NCBI RefSeq assembly: GCF_023935105.1
Contig: NZ_CP096040.1
Location: 682,001-746,000, forward strand
Origin: Caulobacter segnis
GTDB lineage: Bacteria; Pseudomonadota; Alphaproteobacteria; Caulobacterales; Caulobacteraceae
Direction: 5' to 3'
Length of the DNA stretch: 64,000 bases
Part shown: positions 6,440-15,001 of the stretch, one piece after another
How positions within the stretch are numbered: the first letter of the stretch is position 1
Layout: each line of letters begins with the position of its first letter
Program-made: the position numbers and the translations under genes
Notes under the pieces: model-generated
The model's input: the letters and a program-made list of their open reading frames with translations, nothing else
Told to the model about the DNA's origin: nothing
Databases searched by the model: none

Positions 6440-8359
6440 TTGGCCCTCGACACCGCCATCGCCGCTTCGGACGCCGCCCCGAAGCCCCCCGCCGCCGACA
6501 CCGCCCGGATCGCCCTGGTCGGCAATCCCAACTCCGGCAAGACGGCGCTGTTCAACGCCCTGACCGGCAGCCGCCAGAAGGTGGCCAACTACGCCGGCGT
6601 CACCGTCGAGCGGAAGGAAGGCGTGCTGACCACGCCAGCCGGCCGCCAGATGCGCGTGCTCGATCTGCCCGGCACCTATTCCCTGCGCGCCCGCAGCCCC
6701 GACGAGGCGGTGACCCGCGACGCGGTGCTGGGCAAGCTGGCCGGCGAGGTCGCGCCCGAGGCCCTGATCTGCGTGGCCGACGCCACCAATCTGCGGCTCG
6801 TCCTGCGCCTGGTGCTGGAGCTCAAGCAGGTGGGCCGCCCGTTCGTGCTGGCCCTCAACATGTTCGACATCGCCCAGCGCCAGGGGCTGCGCATCGACCT
6901 AGAGCGCCTGTCCCAGGAACTGGGCGCGCCGATCGTCACCACCGTGGCGACCCGCAAGCGCGGCCTGCCCGAGCTGCTGGACAAGGTCGAGGCGCTGGTC
7001 GCCGAGCGGCGCATCGAGACCGAGAACGTCTGGCGCGAGCCAACCGCCGGCGAGATCCGCGCCGCCCACGCCGAGGCCCAGCGCATCTTCAAGGCCTGCG
7101 TGAAGCCGCCCGAGCGCCCCGACACCGTGACCGGAAAGATCGACGGCGTGCTGCTTCACCCCGTGGCCGGTCTCGTCATCCTGCTGACCCTGCTGTTCGT
7201 GATGTTCCAGGCGGTGTTCACCTGGGCCACGCCGCTGATGGATGGCATCGACGCGGGCTTCGCGGCCCTGGTCGCCTTCACCAACACCCACCTGCCGCAA
7301 GGCCTTTTGACCAGCTTCATCGCCGACGGCCTGATCGCCGGCGTCGGCAGCGTGCTGGTGTTCCTGCCGCAGATCCTGATCCTGTTCTTCTTCATCCTGA
7401 TCCTGGAGGACAGCGGCTACATGGCCCGCGCGGCCTTCCTGATGGACAAGATCATGGGCGGCGCCGGCCTGCACGGGCGGGCGTTCATTCCGCTGCTGTC
7501 CAGCTTCGCCTGCGCCATTCCCGGCATCATGTCGACGCGGGTGATCGACAACCGCGAGGACCGGCTGACCACCATCCTGGTCGCCCCGCTGATGACCTGC
7601 TCGGCGCGGATCCCGGTCTACACCCTGATCATCGGGGCTTTCATCCCGCAGCAGACCGTCGGCGGCTTCCTGTCGCTGCAGGGGCTGGTGATGTTCGGCC
7701 TCTACGCCTCGGGCATCGTCAGCGCGCTGCTGGTCTCGTTCGTGATCCGGCGCATCTTTTGGCGCGGCGCGGTCGAGCCCTTCATGATGGAGCTGCCGAC
7801 CTATCGCTGGCCCGAGCCGCGCAACCTCCTGATGAACCTGTGGACCCGGGCGCGGATCTTCCTGGCCCGCGCCGGCCGCATCATCCTGCCGCTGATGGTG
7901 CTGGTCTGGGTGCTGTCGACCTTCCCCTACCCGCCGGAAGGCGCGACCCGTCCGGCCATCGACTACAGCATCGCCGGTCGCCTGGGCCAGTTCCTGGCTC
8001 CGCTGATGGCCCCGATCGGCTTCAACTGGCAGATGACCGTGGCCCTGATCCCGGGCATGGCCGCCCGCGAAGTGGCCGTGGCCGTGCTGGGCACGGTCTA
8101 TGCCGTGGGCGGCGGCGGCGGCGACGGCGAGACCGGCGCCCTGTCGACCCTGCTCAAGCACCAGTGGTCGCTGGCCAGCGCCCTGTCGTTCCTGGCCTGG
8201 TACGTCTTCGCGCCGCAGTGCCTGCCCACCCTGGGCGTGGTCAAGCGCGAGACCAACAGCTGGGTCTGGCCGACCGTGATGTTCCTCTACATGATCAGCC
8301 TGGCCTACCTGGCGGCCTTCGCGGTCTATCACACGGCCGTGGCGTTCGGGCTGGGGTGA
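6440..8359 (+). CDS. feoB: Ferrous iron transporter B, GTPase-coupled permease
   Basis: Inner-membrane Fe(II) uptake protein of 639 residues. The N-terminal G domain has G1 at about residues 28-35 (GNPNSGKT), G3 in LDLPGTYSLR and G4 in ALNMFD. It is followed by the GDI-like helical region and about eight or more membrane segments from residue 235 on, including the conserved SFACAIPGIM and MTCSARIPVY Gate motifs with their Cys residues. The start is TTG just after the feoA stop; no nearby ATG gives a complete G domain. FeoC is absent. The stop lies 2 bases from the convergent DUF418 gene stop. The length is shorter than E. coli FeoB (773) but normal for alphaproteobacteria. Confidence 0.95.
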   Translation: MALDTAIAASDAAPKPPAADTARIALVGNPNSGKTALFNALTGSRQKVANYAGVTVERKEGVLTTPAGRQMRVLDLPGTYSLRARSPDEAVTRDAVLGKLAGEVAPEALICVADATNLRLVLRLVLELKQVGRPFVLALNMFDIAQRQGLRIDLERLSQELGAPIVTTVATRKRGLPELLDKVEALVAERRIETENVWREPTAGEIRAAHAEAQRIFKACVKPPERPDTVTGKIDGVLLHPVAGLVILLTLLFVMFQAVFTWATPLMDGIDAGFAALVAFTNTHLPQGLLTSFIADGLIAGVGSVLVFLPQILILFFFILILEDSGYMARAAFLMDKIMGGAGLHGRAFIPLLSSFACAIPGIMSTRVIDNREDRLTTILVAPLMTCSARIPVYTLIIGAFIPQQTVGGFLSLQGLVMFGLYASGIVSALLVSFVIRRIFWRGAVEPFMMELPTYRWPEPRNLLMNLWTRARIFLARAGRIILPLMVLVWVLSTFPYPPEGATRPAIDYSIAGRLGQFLAPLMAPIGFNWQMTVALIPGMAAREVAVAVLGTVYAVGGGGGDGETGALSTLLKHQWSLASALSFLAWYVFAPQCLPTLGVVKRETNSWVWPTVMFLYMISLAYLAAFAVYHTAVAFGLG

Positions 8360-8360
8360 G

Positions 8361-9611
8361 CTACCCCGCCCGTTCCAGGCCCTGGCCGTAGGACAGCCGT
8401 CGCCAGATCCATTCCAGCGGGCCCATGCGGAAGCGGGCCAGCCATAGCGGCGACCAGATCAGCTGCAGGGCCCAGATGGCGATCACGCACATCCACAGCT
8501 GCACGCGGTCCAGCTGGCCGAACAGGCCCAGGCCCCGGCCGCTCCAGAACAGCGTGGTCATGATGATCGACTGGGTCAGGTAGTTGGTGAAGGCCATCTG
8601 GCCCAGGCGCGCCAGCGGCGTCAGCAGGACTCGGACGGTCGCCGAGCGGATCAGCAGGATGGCCAGCGACGCATAGCCCAGGGTGATGGGCAGGGTCATG
8701 AATTCGTAGGCCAGATTGTAGCGACCCAGCGCCTGCGGCTTGGCGAAGCTGGTGGCAAGCTTCATGCCGTTCTCCCAGCCGGTCCAAACCAGACCGATCG
8801 CGCCTAGGGCGATCAGCAGCCCGTAGACCCAGGTCCTGGCCTTGCCCGTCAGGAAGCCGGTCTTGAACAGCGCCATGCCCAGCAGCATCAGGGCGCCGGT
8901 CCGCCAGATGAAGATGATCAGGCTGGCGGTCTGCAAGCTTGTCCACTGTTTGAAGTTGGCGGCGGTGGCCGAGGCCAGCCCCGAGCGCATGGCGGCGATC
9001 GCCGCCGGAATGTCGGTGTCGCCGGCCGGCGGGCCCATCTGGGAGACGACCCGCGCCCGGACCTCCAGCGGCGCGCCCTCCAGCACGATCATCGGGACGA
9101 CGGCCAGGGCCGAGCCCAGCAGCAGGACGGCGATGCTGACCCCGACCAGCCGCCTGGGCGGCCAGGATCTCGCCCGCATGACGAGCAGGCCGGTGCAGGC
9201 GTAGAGCAGCAGGATGTCGCCGAACCAGATGAGCGCGCCGTGGATCAGGCCGATCACCAGCAGCCAGAAGAGCCGCCGGCGCAGCAGGGCGCTACGGGCG
9301 ACATCCGACCGCTCGCCGCCGACCAGCAGGATCGACACCCCGAACAGGATCGAGAACAGGGTGACGAACTTGTAGTGAAAGAAGGTCTGGACAATCCACC
9401 AGGCGGCGGCCTCCGACCCGACCAGCGGGAACGGCGACAGCTCCGGCGAGACATAGACCGCCATCGGCTGGGCGAAGCCCACGGCGTTGACGGCCAGAAT
9501 GCCCATCACGCCCAGGCCACGCAGGATGTCGAGGCTGAGATGCCGATCGCCCTTGGCGACAGGCCTCAGGGCGACCGGCCGCTGGGCCGGCGAGAGATCA
9601 GCGTCCGTCAT
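8361..9611 (-). CDS. DUF418 family membrane protein (YeiB-like)
   Basis: Polytopic inner-membrane protein of 416 residues with about nine to ten hydrophobic segments. It shows the family hallmarks: an N-terminal LDILRGLGVMGILAVNA segment like those of acyltransferase-3/YeiB proteins, and the C-terminal DUF418 region with LGQMAFTNYLTQSIIMTTLF. The function of the family is not established; a role in envelope modification or transport is often guessed. It converges on feoB with a 1-base gap, and a different gene lies upstream, so context does not help. Confidence 0.85.
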   Translation of the reverse strand: MTDADLSPAQRPVALRPVAKGDRHLSLDILRGLGVMGILAVNAVGFAQPMAVYVSPELSPFPLVGSEAAAWWIVQTFFHYKFVTLFSILFGVSILLVGGERSDVARSALLRRRLFWLLVIGLIHGALIWFGDILLLYACTGLLVMRARSWPPRRLVGVSIAVLLLGSALAVVPMIVLEGAPLEVRARVVSQMGPPAGDTDIPAAIAAMRSGLASATAANFKQWTSLQTASLIIFIWRTGALMLLGMALFKTGFLTGKARTWVYGLLIALGAIGLVWTGWENGMKLATSFAKPQALGRYNLAYEFMTLPITLGYASLAILLIRSATVRVLLTPLARLGQMAFTNYLTQSIIMTTLFWSGRGLGLFGQLDRVQLWMCVIAIWALQLIWSPLWLARFRMGPLEWIWRRLSYGQGLERAG

Positions 9612-9641
9612 CGGCGTCCCCTTCAGGACGCCGCCGCGCCC

Positions 9642-10520
9642 TTAGCGCGTGGGAACCGGCGTCTCGCCCCGGTAGTCATAGAAGCCGCGACCGGTCTTTT
9701 TGCCAAGCCACCCAGCTTCGACATACTTCACCAGCAGCGGGCAGGGGCGGTACTTGCTGTCGGCCAGGCCCTCGTGCAGCACGTTCATGATGCTCAGCAC
9801 GGTGTCCAGGCCGATAAAGTCGCCCAGTTCCAGCGGGCCCATCGGATGGTTGGCGCCCAGCTTCATCGCCGTGTCGATGGCGTCGACCGTGCCGACCCCT
9901 TCGTACAGGGTGTAGATCGCCTCGTTGATCATCGGCACCAGCACGCGGTTGACGATGAAGGCGGGGAAGTCTTCGGCGTTGCTGGTGATCTTGCCCAGCG
10001 ACTGGGCGAAGGCGACCGCGCGCTCGTAGGTCGGGACGTCCGTGGCGATGCCGCGGATGATCTCGACCAGCTTCATCAGCGGCACGGGGTTCATGAAGTG
10101 CAGGCCGATGAAGCGCTCGGGACGGTCCGTGGCCGAGGCCAGGCGCGTGATCGAGATCGACGAGGTGTTCGAGGCCAGCAGCGTGTCGGGCTTGAGGTGC
10201 GGCTGCAGGCTGCGGAAGATCGACTTCTTGACCTCCTCGTTCTCGGTGGCCGCCTCGATGGCCAGGTCGGTGGCGCCGATGGCCTCCAGGCCCTCGGCCG
10301 GCTGGATGCGGGCCAGGGCGGCCTGCATCGCGGCGTCGTCGATGATGCCGCGACCGACCTGGCGGGCCAGGTTCTTCTCGATCAGGGCGAGACCGGCGTC
10401 GATCCGCTCGCGCGAGATGTCGTGGAGACGTACGTCATAGCCGCCAAGGGCGACGACATGCGCGATGCCCGACCCCATCTGGCCGGCGCCGATCACGCCG
10501 ACCGATTTGATTTCACTCAT
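9642..10520 (-). CDS. 3-hydroxybutyryl-CoA dehydrogenase
   Basis: NAD(P)-dependent oxidation of 3-hydroxybutyryl-CoA to acetoacetyl-CoA, or the reverse. The Rossmann glycine motif GVIGAGQMGSGIAHV opens the protein. The middle has NTSSISITRLA and the catalytic signature FIGLHFMNPVPLMKLVEIIRG. The C-terminal domain starts with PAFIVNRVLVPMINEAI and includes LGANHPMGPLELGDFIGLDT. The 292-residue length is normal. ATG 10520 was chosen over a TTG nine bases upstream. It stands alone on the minus strand. Its upstream region carries a 15-base motif identical to one before the ethylmalonyl-CoA mutase gene, linking it to C4 acyl-CoA metabolism. Confidence 0.93.
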   Translation of the reverse strand: MSEIKSVGVIGAGQMGSGIAHVVALGGYDVRLHDISRERIDAGLALIEKNLARQVGRGIIDDAAMQAALARIQPAEGLEAIGATDLAIEAATENEEVKKSIFRSLQPHLKPDTLLASNTSSISITRLASATDRPERFIGLHFMNPVPLMKLVEIIRGIATDVPTYERAVAFAQSLGKITSNAEDFPAFIVNRVLVPMINEAIYTLYEGVGTVDAIDTAMKLGANHPMGPLELGDFIGLDTVLSIMNVLHEGLADSKYRPCPLLVKYVEAGWLGKKTGRGFYDYRGETPVPTR

Positions 10521-10618
10521 AAAAGCCAAGCCTTCGCTTGAATGCGCGCCAGGCTTCCCGCCCGGGCCGTCGGATATGACGACTTTTCTAGCACGAGAAA
10601 CCGTGGCGCCGCCAAGGC

Positions 10619-10633
10619 TTTGCTGCGATGCAA
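10619..10633 (-). promoter_or_regulatory. Candidate acyl-CoA regulon operator upstream of hbd
   Basis: On the minus strand this reads TTGCATCGCAGCAAA, identical over 15 bases to the site at 48012-48026 in front of the ethylmalonyl-CoA mutase gene. It has TTGC and GCAA ends, as expected for a dimeric regulator, and lies about 100 bases upstream of the hbd ATG. Confidence 0.5.
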
Positions 10634-10660
10634 CGCGAGCCCGGCCGCGGGGCGCGGGAC

Positions 10661-11698
10661 TCAGCCCTCGGGCGGATACGAACGGACGACGCCGTTGGGA
10701 TCCTCGACCTCGCCCTCGGCCACGTAGTTCGGACCGACCGGGACCTTGCCGTGACCGCCCGGGATGTCGAGGACATAGGTCGGCTGGGCCAGGCCGGAGA
10801 CCGTCCCGCGCAGGGCCTTCATGATCGCCTGGCCCTCGGCCAGGGTGGTGCGCAGGTGGGCCGTGCCGGGGGCGTGGTCGCCGTGATGCAGGTAGTAGGG
10901 CCGGATCCGCGTCTCGACGAACGTCCGCATCAGATCGGCCAGCACGACTGGATTATCGTTGACCCCGCGCAGCAGGACGGTCTGGCTCAGCATCGGGACG
11001 CCGGCGTCGACGATCCGGGCGCAGGCGGCGCGGGCGGCGGGCGTCAGCTCGCGGGCGTGGTTGGCGTGCAGGGCGACATAGACCGTCTTGGTCGTGCGCT
11101 TCAGCGCCGCGATCAGGTCGTCGGTGACGGCGTCGGGATCGACCGCCGGGACGCGGGTGTGGAAGCGGACGATCTTGACGTGGTCGATCGCCTCCAGCCG
11201 GTCCATCAGCGCGGCGATGCGACGGGGCGACAGCACGAAGGGGTCGCCGCCGGTGACGATCACCTCCCAGATCTCGGGCCGGTCGGCGATATAGGCGAAG
11301 GCCGCGTCCAGCTGGGCCGGCGTCAAGTTCGACAGCCCCTCGGGCCCGACCATCTCGCGCCGGAAGCAGAACCGGCAATAGACCGCGCAGGTGTGGGTGG
11401 GTTTCAGCAGCACCCGGTCGGGATAGCGGTGGACGATCCCCTCGACCGGGCTGTGGGCAGTGTCGCCGATCGGGTCGCCGTCTTCGCCGGGGCTGGCGAT
11501 CATTTCCTCGGACGCGGGGACGAACTGGCGGGCGATCGGGTCGTTGGCGTTGGCCGGATCGATCAGCTCGGCCATCGCCGGCGTGATGGCCACCGCGTAG
11601 CGCGCCGCCACCGCCTCCAGCGCCGGCAGGCGCTCGGGCGGGACCAGCCCGGCCTCGACCAGGGACCGGGTGTCGCGGAGGGTCTTCACGGGGGTCAT
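10661..11698 (-). CDS. epmB: Lysine-2,3-aminomutase-like radical SAM protein, probable EF-P beta-lysine synthase
   Basis: Radical SAM enzyme of 345 residues. The CxxxCxxC cluster motif is seen in THTCAVYCRFCFRREMVG, preceded by RYPDRVLLKPTHTC as in the KamA/YjeK family. Downstream are the VIVTGGDPFVLS and QTVLLRGVND motifs. It lacks the long C-terminal extension of clostridial KamA, and the neighbouring epmA and efp genes point to EpmB: conversion of (S)-alpha-lysine to (R)-beta-lysine for modification of elongation factor P. ATG 11698 was chosen because the upstream frame to 11770 runs into the next gene and lacks family sequence. Two small unknown genes lie directly upstream on the same strand. 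Confidence 0.85.
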   Translation of the reverse strand: MTPVKTLRDTRSLVEAGLVPPERLPALEAVAARYAVAITPAMAELIDPANANDPIARQFVPASEEMIASPGEDGDPIGDTAHSPVEGIVHRYPDRVLLKPTHTCAVYCRFCFRREMVGPEGLSNLTPAQLDAAFAYIADRPEIWEVIVTGGDPFVLSPRRIAALMDRLEAIDHVKIVRFHTRVPAVDPDAVTDDLIAALKRTTKTVYVALHANHARELTPAARAACARIVDAGVPMLSQTVLLRGVNDNPVVLADLMRTFVETRIRPYYLHHGDHAPGTAHLRTTLAEGQAIMKALRGTVSGLAQPTYVLDIPGGHGKVPVGPNYVAEGEVEDPNGVVRSYPPEG

Positions 11699-11766
11699 GA
11701 GGGGCGGGGATATGAGGGAAAACCACGCGCGTGGCAATCGCCGCGCCGCGCGTGGCGAGACGACGT

Positions 11767-12030
11767 TCACGCCTGGGTGGGTTGTTCCAGAACGCTGGCC
11801 TCGACGCCGCCTTCGACGACCTTCACGCCCAGGAAGTGCATCTGCCCGCCCAGATAGCTGATCGCCTCCAGCGGCACGCCGGTGTCGCGGCGCAGGCGCC
11901 GCGCATCGCCCAGCGTCAGGCGCAGGGTGAGGTCGGCGGCGGTCGCGCCCTCGGCGATGGCGTCGGCGATGCGGCGCTGGAACAGTGCGGCCGGCGGAAC
12001 GGGCGGGGCCGGGGGGCGATCCTTGCTCAC
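11767..12030 (-). CDS. Small conserved-type hypothetical protein
   Basis: Protein of 87 residues starting at a GTG whose last bases overlap the stop of the upstream small gene (GTGA), which decides the start. It is soluble-looking, with a Pro-rich N-terminus, an Ala-rich helix (AALFQRRIADAIAEG), an Arg-rich segment (LGDARRLRRDTG) and a hydrophobic LGGQMHFLGVKVVEGG strand. I do not recognise a family. It ends 68 bases before the epmB-like gene on the same strand, so it may be co-transcribed with it, but no role in EF-P modification can be claimed. Confidence 0.65.
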   Translation of the reverse strand: MSKDRPPAPPVPPAALFQRRIADAIAEGATAADLTLRLTLGDARRLRRDTGVPLEAISYLGGQMHFLGVKVVEGGVEASVLEQPTQA

Positions 12031-12233
12031 GACGGCTTGATCCAGAAGCCGTGCTCGCCGCTCACCCGGATCTGGCAGGCGTGCCCGTCGTCCTGCAGGC
12101 TGCGCGCCCGGCGGCACGCAGCGGCCTTGGCGACTTCCTTGTCGGCGGACTGGCCGAAATGGACGCCTTCGTGCTCCACGCTCCAGTTGCCCTCGTGACG
12201 GGCGACGGTAAGAATTTTTCGTTCTGTTGTCAT
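12027..12233 (-). CDS. Small hypothetical protein, DUF2188-like
   Basis: Protein of 68 residues with a beta-strand-rich pattern (ILTVARHEGNWSVEHEGVHFGQSADKEVAKAAACRRAR), reminiscent of the small DUF2188 fold in which a Trp-containing strand is followed by a helix of repeated Ala. The similarity is by eye and weak. The start is ATG 12233; further in-frame starts lie at 12239 and 12254. It overlaps the next small gene by 4 bases. The promoter probably lies in the AT-rich stretch around 12260-12370. Confidence 0.6.
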   Translation of the reverse strand: MTTERKILTVARHEGNWSVEHEGVHFGQSADKEVAKAAACRRARSLQDDGHACQIRVSGEHGFWIKPS

Positions 12234-12382
12234 GCGCATGCCGCAGGGTATCACGAAATCGCCGCGCGTTTACGAATAATAAAATTTCGCGTGCGGCCGC
12301 GATTTTTCTCGGCCGTAAAAATAGAAGTCGTCGCTATTTTCATCCGAAGTCTTGAGATTTTTCTCGAGCGGGTGGTGCGATT
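12234..12382. other. AT-rich non-coding stretch
   Basis: Roughly half A/T, clearly richer than the surroundings, with runs such as ACGAATAATAAAATTT. It lies upstream of the two small minus-strand genes and downstream of a doubtful one, and probably holds their promoter. I see no repeat end, tRNA or gene fragment. Confidence 0.4.
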
Positions 12383-12715
12383 TCACGGAACATCTTCGCC
12401 CGCTGGGACGCATCGCGCGGACCACGCCAGGCCGTTCCGCTTCACCTCGATCACCACGAAGTCCTTGCAGTAGCCGCTCTGGCCGCTGATCGTGCAGGTC
12501 TCGCCGGGGTCCAGGGGGCGGCCCGATCGCGCGGAGATCGTCACCTCCAGCGCGTGCTTGGACCAGCCATAGACGATCTCGTAGGCGTGCGGCCCGAACA
12601 GCTGGTGGACGGTCATCGTCGTCGCGATCTGGTCGGCGCCGCATCGGTCACGCTCGACCAGAGGCTGGCGCGCGCCCGACGGCGATGACGGACCATGCGC
12701 CCTTACGGCGGACAA
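12383..12715 (-). CDS. Doubtful hypothetical protein
   Basis: Open frame of 110 codons from a TTG. The C-terminal 75 residues look protein-like (HQLFGPHAYEIVYGWSKHALEVTISARSG, a Cys pair in TCTISGQSGYCKDF and a last Cys in SARCVPAG), which would suit a small exported, disulphide-bonded protein. The N-terminal part shows no signal peptide in this frame, so either the start is wrong or the frame is chance. No family is recognised. Confidence 0.35.
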   Translation of the reverse strand: MSAVRAHGPSSPSGARQPLVERDRCGADQIATTMTVHQLFGPHAYEIVYGWSKHALEVTISARSGRPLDPGETCTISGQSGYCKDFVVIEVKRNGLAWSARCVPAGEDVP

Positions 12716-12782
12716 AGCCAGCTAGGGCGAGGGCGCACGGCGGCCGCGCCAACCGGCGTGTCCCGTGCTAGGCTGAGGCATC

Positions 12783-13094
12783 ATGTCGACCTGGCGGCTT
12801 CTCCAGGCGTCGGTCGGCGGCTTCGATCGCAACCCGCATCGGACGCCCATGACCCAAATCTTCACCCAGAGCGACTCACTCGACGCGGGCCAGCTGCGCG
12901 CCTTGCAAAGCCTGGCCGAGCGCCAGCCGGGGCAGGACGCGAACTTCGTCAACATCGCCGCCGCCCAGGCCCTGACCGTCCTGGGCCTGGCGCGTCGCGG
13001 CGGCGGCGGCTGGGAGATCACCCCGCTGGGGCGCAATCATCTGCTGCGGGACGTTTCGCGCGACGACGCCGAGGGCGTGGCCAACGCGCCCTAG
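12783..13094 (+). CDS. Small hypothetical protein
   Basis: Protein of 103 residues with a GAGG-like ribosome site before ATG 12783; a second in-frame ATG at 12849 gives 81 residues. The C-terminal half has an Ala/Leu-rich helix (NIAAAQALTVLGLARRG) and a GGGGWEITPLGRNHLL turn that resembles the winged-helix wing seen in small DNA-binding domains. I cannot assign a family. Its stop overlaps the convergent epmA-like gene end by 4 bases. Confidence 0.5.
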   Translation: MSTWRLLQASVGGFDRNPHRTPMTQIFTQSDSLDAGQLRALQSLAERQPGQDANFVNIAAAQALTVLGLARRGGGGWEITPLGRNHLLRDVSRDDAEGVANAP

Positions 13095-14146
13095 GCCGAC
13101 CCCGCGACCGGCGTCCACACCACATCCTCGATCCGCCGCGCGCCGGTGGCCAGCAGGACCAGGCGGTCGAAGCCCAGGGCCGAGCCCGAGGCCTCGGGCA
13201 TGGACGCCAGGGCGGCCAGGAAGTCTTCGTCGATCGGATAGCGCTCGCCGTAGATCCGCGCCTTCTCGTCCATCTCGATCCTGAACCGGCGGCGCTGCTC
13301 GGCCGGGTCGGTCAGTTCCCCGAAGGCGTTGGCCAGCTCGACGCCACACGCATAGAGCTCGAAGCGCTCGGCCACGCGCGGGTCGGCGTCCTTCGGCCGG
13401 GCAAGCGCCGCCTCGCTGATCGGATATTCGCACAGGACGGTGGCGCGACCTTCGCCCAGGCGCGGCTCGACCTTCTCGACGATGATCCGGCTGAAGATGT
13501 CGGCCCAGCCGTCGTCCTCGGCCACCCGGATCCCGGCGGCGCGGGCGGCGGCGGCCAGGGCGTCGCGGTCCGTCGAACCGTCCGGGGCGACGCTGGCCAG
13601 CAGGTCGACGCCGGCGTGGCGGTCGAAAGCCTCGGCCACCGACAGCCGCTCGGGCGGGGCGAACGGGTCGCAGGCCATGCCCCGGAAGTCGAAGCGCGTG
13701 GTCCCCGCCGTCTCGGCCGCCAGGGCCAGCAGGGTCGCGCAGTCGTCCATCAGGGTCTGGTAGGGCTGTCCGGCCCGGTACCACTCCAGCATCGTGAACT
13801 CGGGATGGTGCAGCGGTCCGCGCTCGCGATTGCGCCACACCTTGCCCAGGCTGAAGATCTTCTCCTCGCCGGCCGCCAGCAGCTTCTTGCAGGCGAACTC
13901 CGGCGAGGTGTGCAGGTAGAGCGGGCTGGCCTCGCCCGAGATCGTCATGGCCTCCGTGGCGAAGGCGTGCAGGTGGGCCTCGTTGCCGGGCGAGACCTGC
14001 AGGGCGGCGGCCTCGACCTCCTCGAAGCCCTGCCCCTCGAACCAGGCGCGGAACGCCTTGGTGATCCGGTTGCGGGCCAGCAGGAACGGGCGGCGGTCGG
14101 CGTGGACGTCGGCGCGCCACCAGGATGCGGTCGGGGATGAGGGCAA
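13091..14146 (-). CDS. epmA: Elongation factor P--(R)-beta-lysine ligase
   Basis: Class II lysyl-tRNA synthetase-like protein without the anticodon-binding domain (351 residues, family about 325-350). Motif 2 is seen in FSLGKVWRNRERGPLHHPEFTMLEWYRAG and motif 3 in GSALGFDRLVLLATGARRIEDVV. The AYACGVELANAFGELTDP-type segment (here LYACGVELANAFGEL) is characteristic of GenX/PoxA. It ligates beta-lysine to the conserved lysine of EF-P. It is divergent from efp, 120 bases away, and shares the cluster with the epmB-like gene. The TTG start is uncertain because the frame stays open upstream without a better codon. Confidence 0.92.
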   Translation of the reverse strand: MPSSPTASWWRADVHADRRPFLLARNRITKAFRAWFEGQGFEEVEAAALQVSPGNEAHLHAFATEAMTISGEASPLYLHTSPEFACKKLLAAGEEKIFSLGKVWRNRERGPLHHPEFTMLEWYRAGQPYQTLMDDCATLLALAAETAGTTRFDFRGMACDPFAPPERLSVAEAFDRHAGVDLLASVAPDGSTDRDALAAAARAAGIRVAEDDGWADIFSRIIVEKVEPRLGEGRATVLCEYPISEAALARPKDADPRVAERFELYACGVELANAFGELTDPAEQRRRFRIEMDEKARIYGERYPIDEDFLAALASMPEASGSALGFDRLVLLATGARRIEDVVWTPVAGSA

Positions 14147-14266
14147 GGCGTCAAAACCGAAGAGACTGGAGATTTCGGCCCGTTCGCTATACGAGGGCGC
14201 TCACAGATCAATAGCACGATCGCGCCCGCGGCCTCGCGCGCGCTTTCATCCAAGGACGGAACTTAA

Positions 14267-14833
14267 GTGAAGGTCGCAGCCAGCTCGCTCCGCAAAGGCG
14301 CCGTCGTCGATATGGACGGCAAGCTCTACGTCGTCCTGACGGTCGACAACATCCACCCCGGCAAGGGCACCCCGGTGACCCAGCTGAACATGCGCCGCAT
14401 CTCGGACGGCGTGAAGGTTTCGGAGCGCTACCGCACGACCGAGCAGGTCGAACGCGCCTTCGTCGACCAGCGCAACCACACCTTCCTGTACCAGGACGGC
14501 GAGGGCTTCCACTTCATGAACCCGGAAACCTACGACCAGCTCGTGGCGACCGAAGAGGTGATCGGCGACGCCGCGCCCTACCTGCAGGAGAACATGACGG
14601 TCCAGCTGTCGACCCACAACGACGTGCCGATCGCCATCGAACTGCCGCGCACCGTAGTCCTCGAGATCGTCGACACCGAACCGTCGGTGAAGGGCCAGAC
14701 CGCGTCGTCGTCCTACAAGCCGGCCGTGCTCAGCAACGGCGTCAAGACGACCGTCCCGCCGTACATCACCGTGGGCACTCGGGTGATCATCCTGACGGAA
14801 GACAACAGCTACCAGGAACGCGCCAAGGACTAA
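14267..14833 (+). CDS. efp: Elongation factor P
   Basis: Translation factor that relieves ribosome stalling at polyproline. All three beta-barrel domains are present in 188 residues. The modification site is Lys33 in the PGKG loop ([13 protein letters not shown]), the lysine that carries beta-lysine in EpmAB-containing bacteria. The C-terminal [19 protein letters not shown] matches the EF-P signature. The start is GTG with AAGGACGGA upstream. A strong intrinsic terminator follows. The neighbouring epmA and epmB-like genes indicate lysine-type rather than rhamnose-type modification. Confidence 0.96.
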   Translation: MKVAASSLRKGAVVDMDGKLYVVLTVDNIHPGKGTPVTQLNMRRISDGVKVSERYRTTEQVERAFVDQRNHTFLYQDGEGFHFMNPETYDQLVATEEVIGDAAPYLQENMTVQLSTHNDVPIAIELPRTVVLEIVDTEPSVKGQTASSSYKPAVLSNGVKTTVPPYITVGTRVIILTEDNSYQERAKD

Positions 14834-14860
14834 GCGTCCTTCGGAACGCCGAAATGACGA

Positions 14861-14890
14861 AGGCCCGGCGGTTTCCCGCCGGGCCTTTTT
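14861..14890 (+). terminator. Intrinsic terminator of efp
   Basis: GGCCCGGCGG, loop TTTC, CCGCCGGGCC followed by TTTTTC, 28 bases after the efp stop: a textbook rho-independent terminator. Confidence 0.9.
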
Positions 14891-14900
14891 CTTGGTCCGT

Positions 14901-14986
14901 CCTCGCCCTTCGACGCGCTCAGGGTGAAGACTACTTTCATGGCCGTTCAGTCGGAAACCTCACCCTGAGCTTGTCGAAGGGCGAGG
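14901..14986. repeat. Inverted repeat, CCTTCGACAAGCTCAGGGTGA type
   Basis: Arms at 14901-14927 and 14960-14986 match over 27 bases with two mismatches. The core CCCTTCGACAAGCTCAGGGTGA is a dispersed palindromic element I recall as common in intergenic DNA of alphaproteobacteria. It sits between the efp terminator and the end of a TonB receptor gene. Confidence 0.75.
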
Positions 14987-15001
14987 TTTCCGTTGCGCCG
15001 A

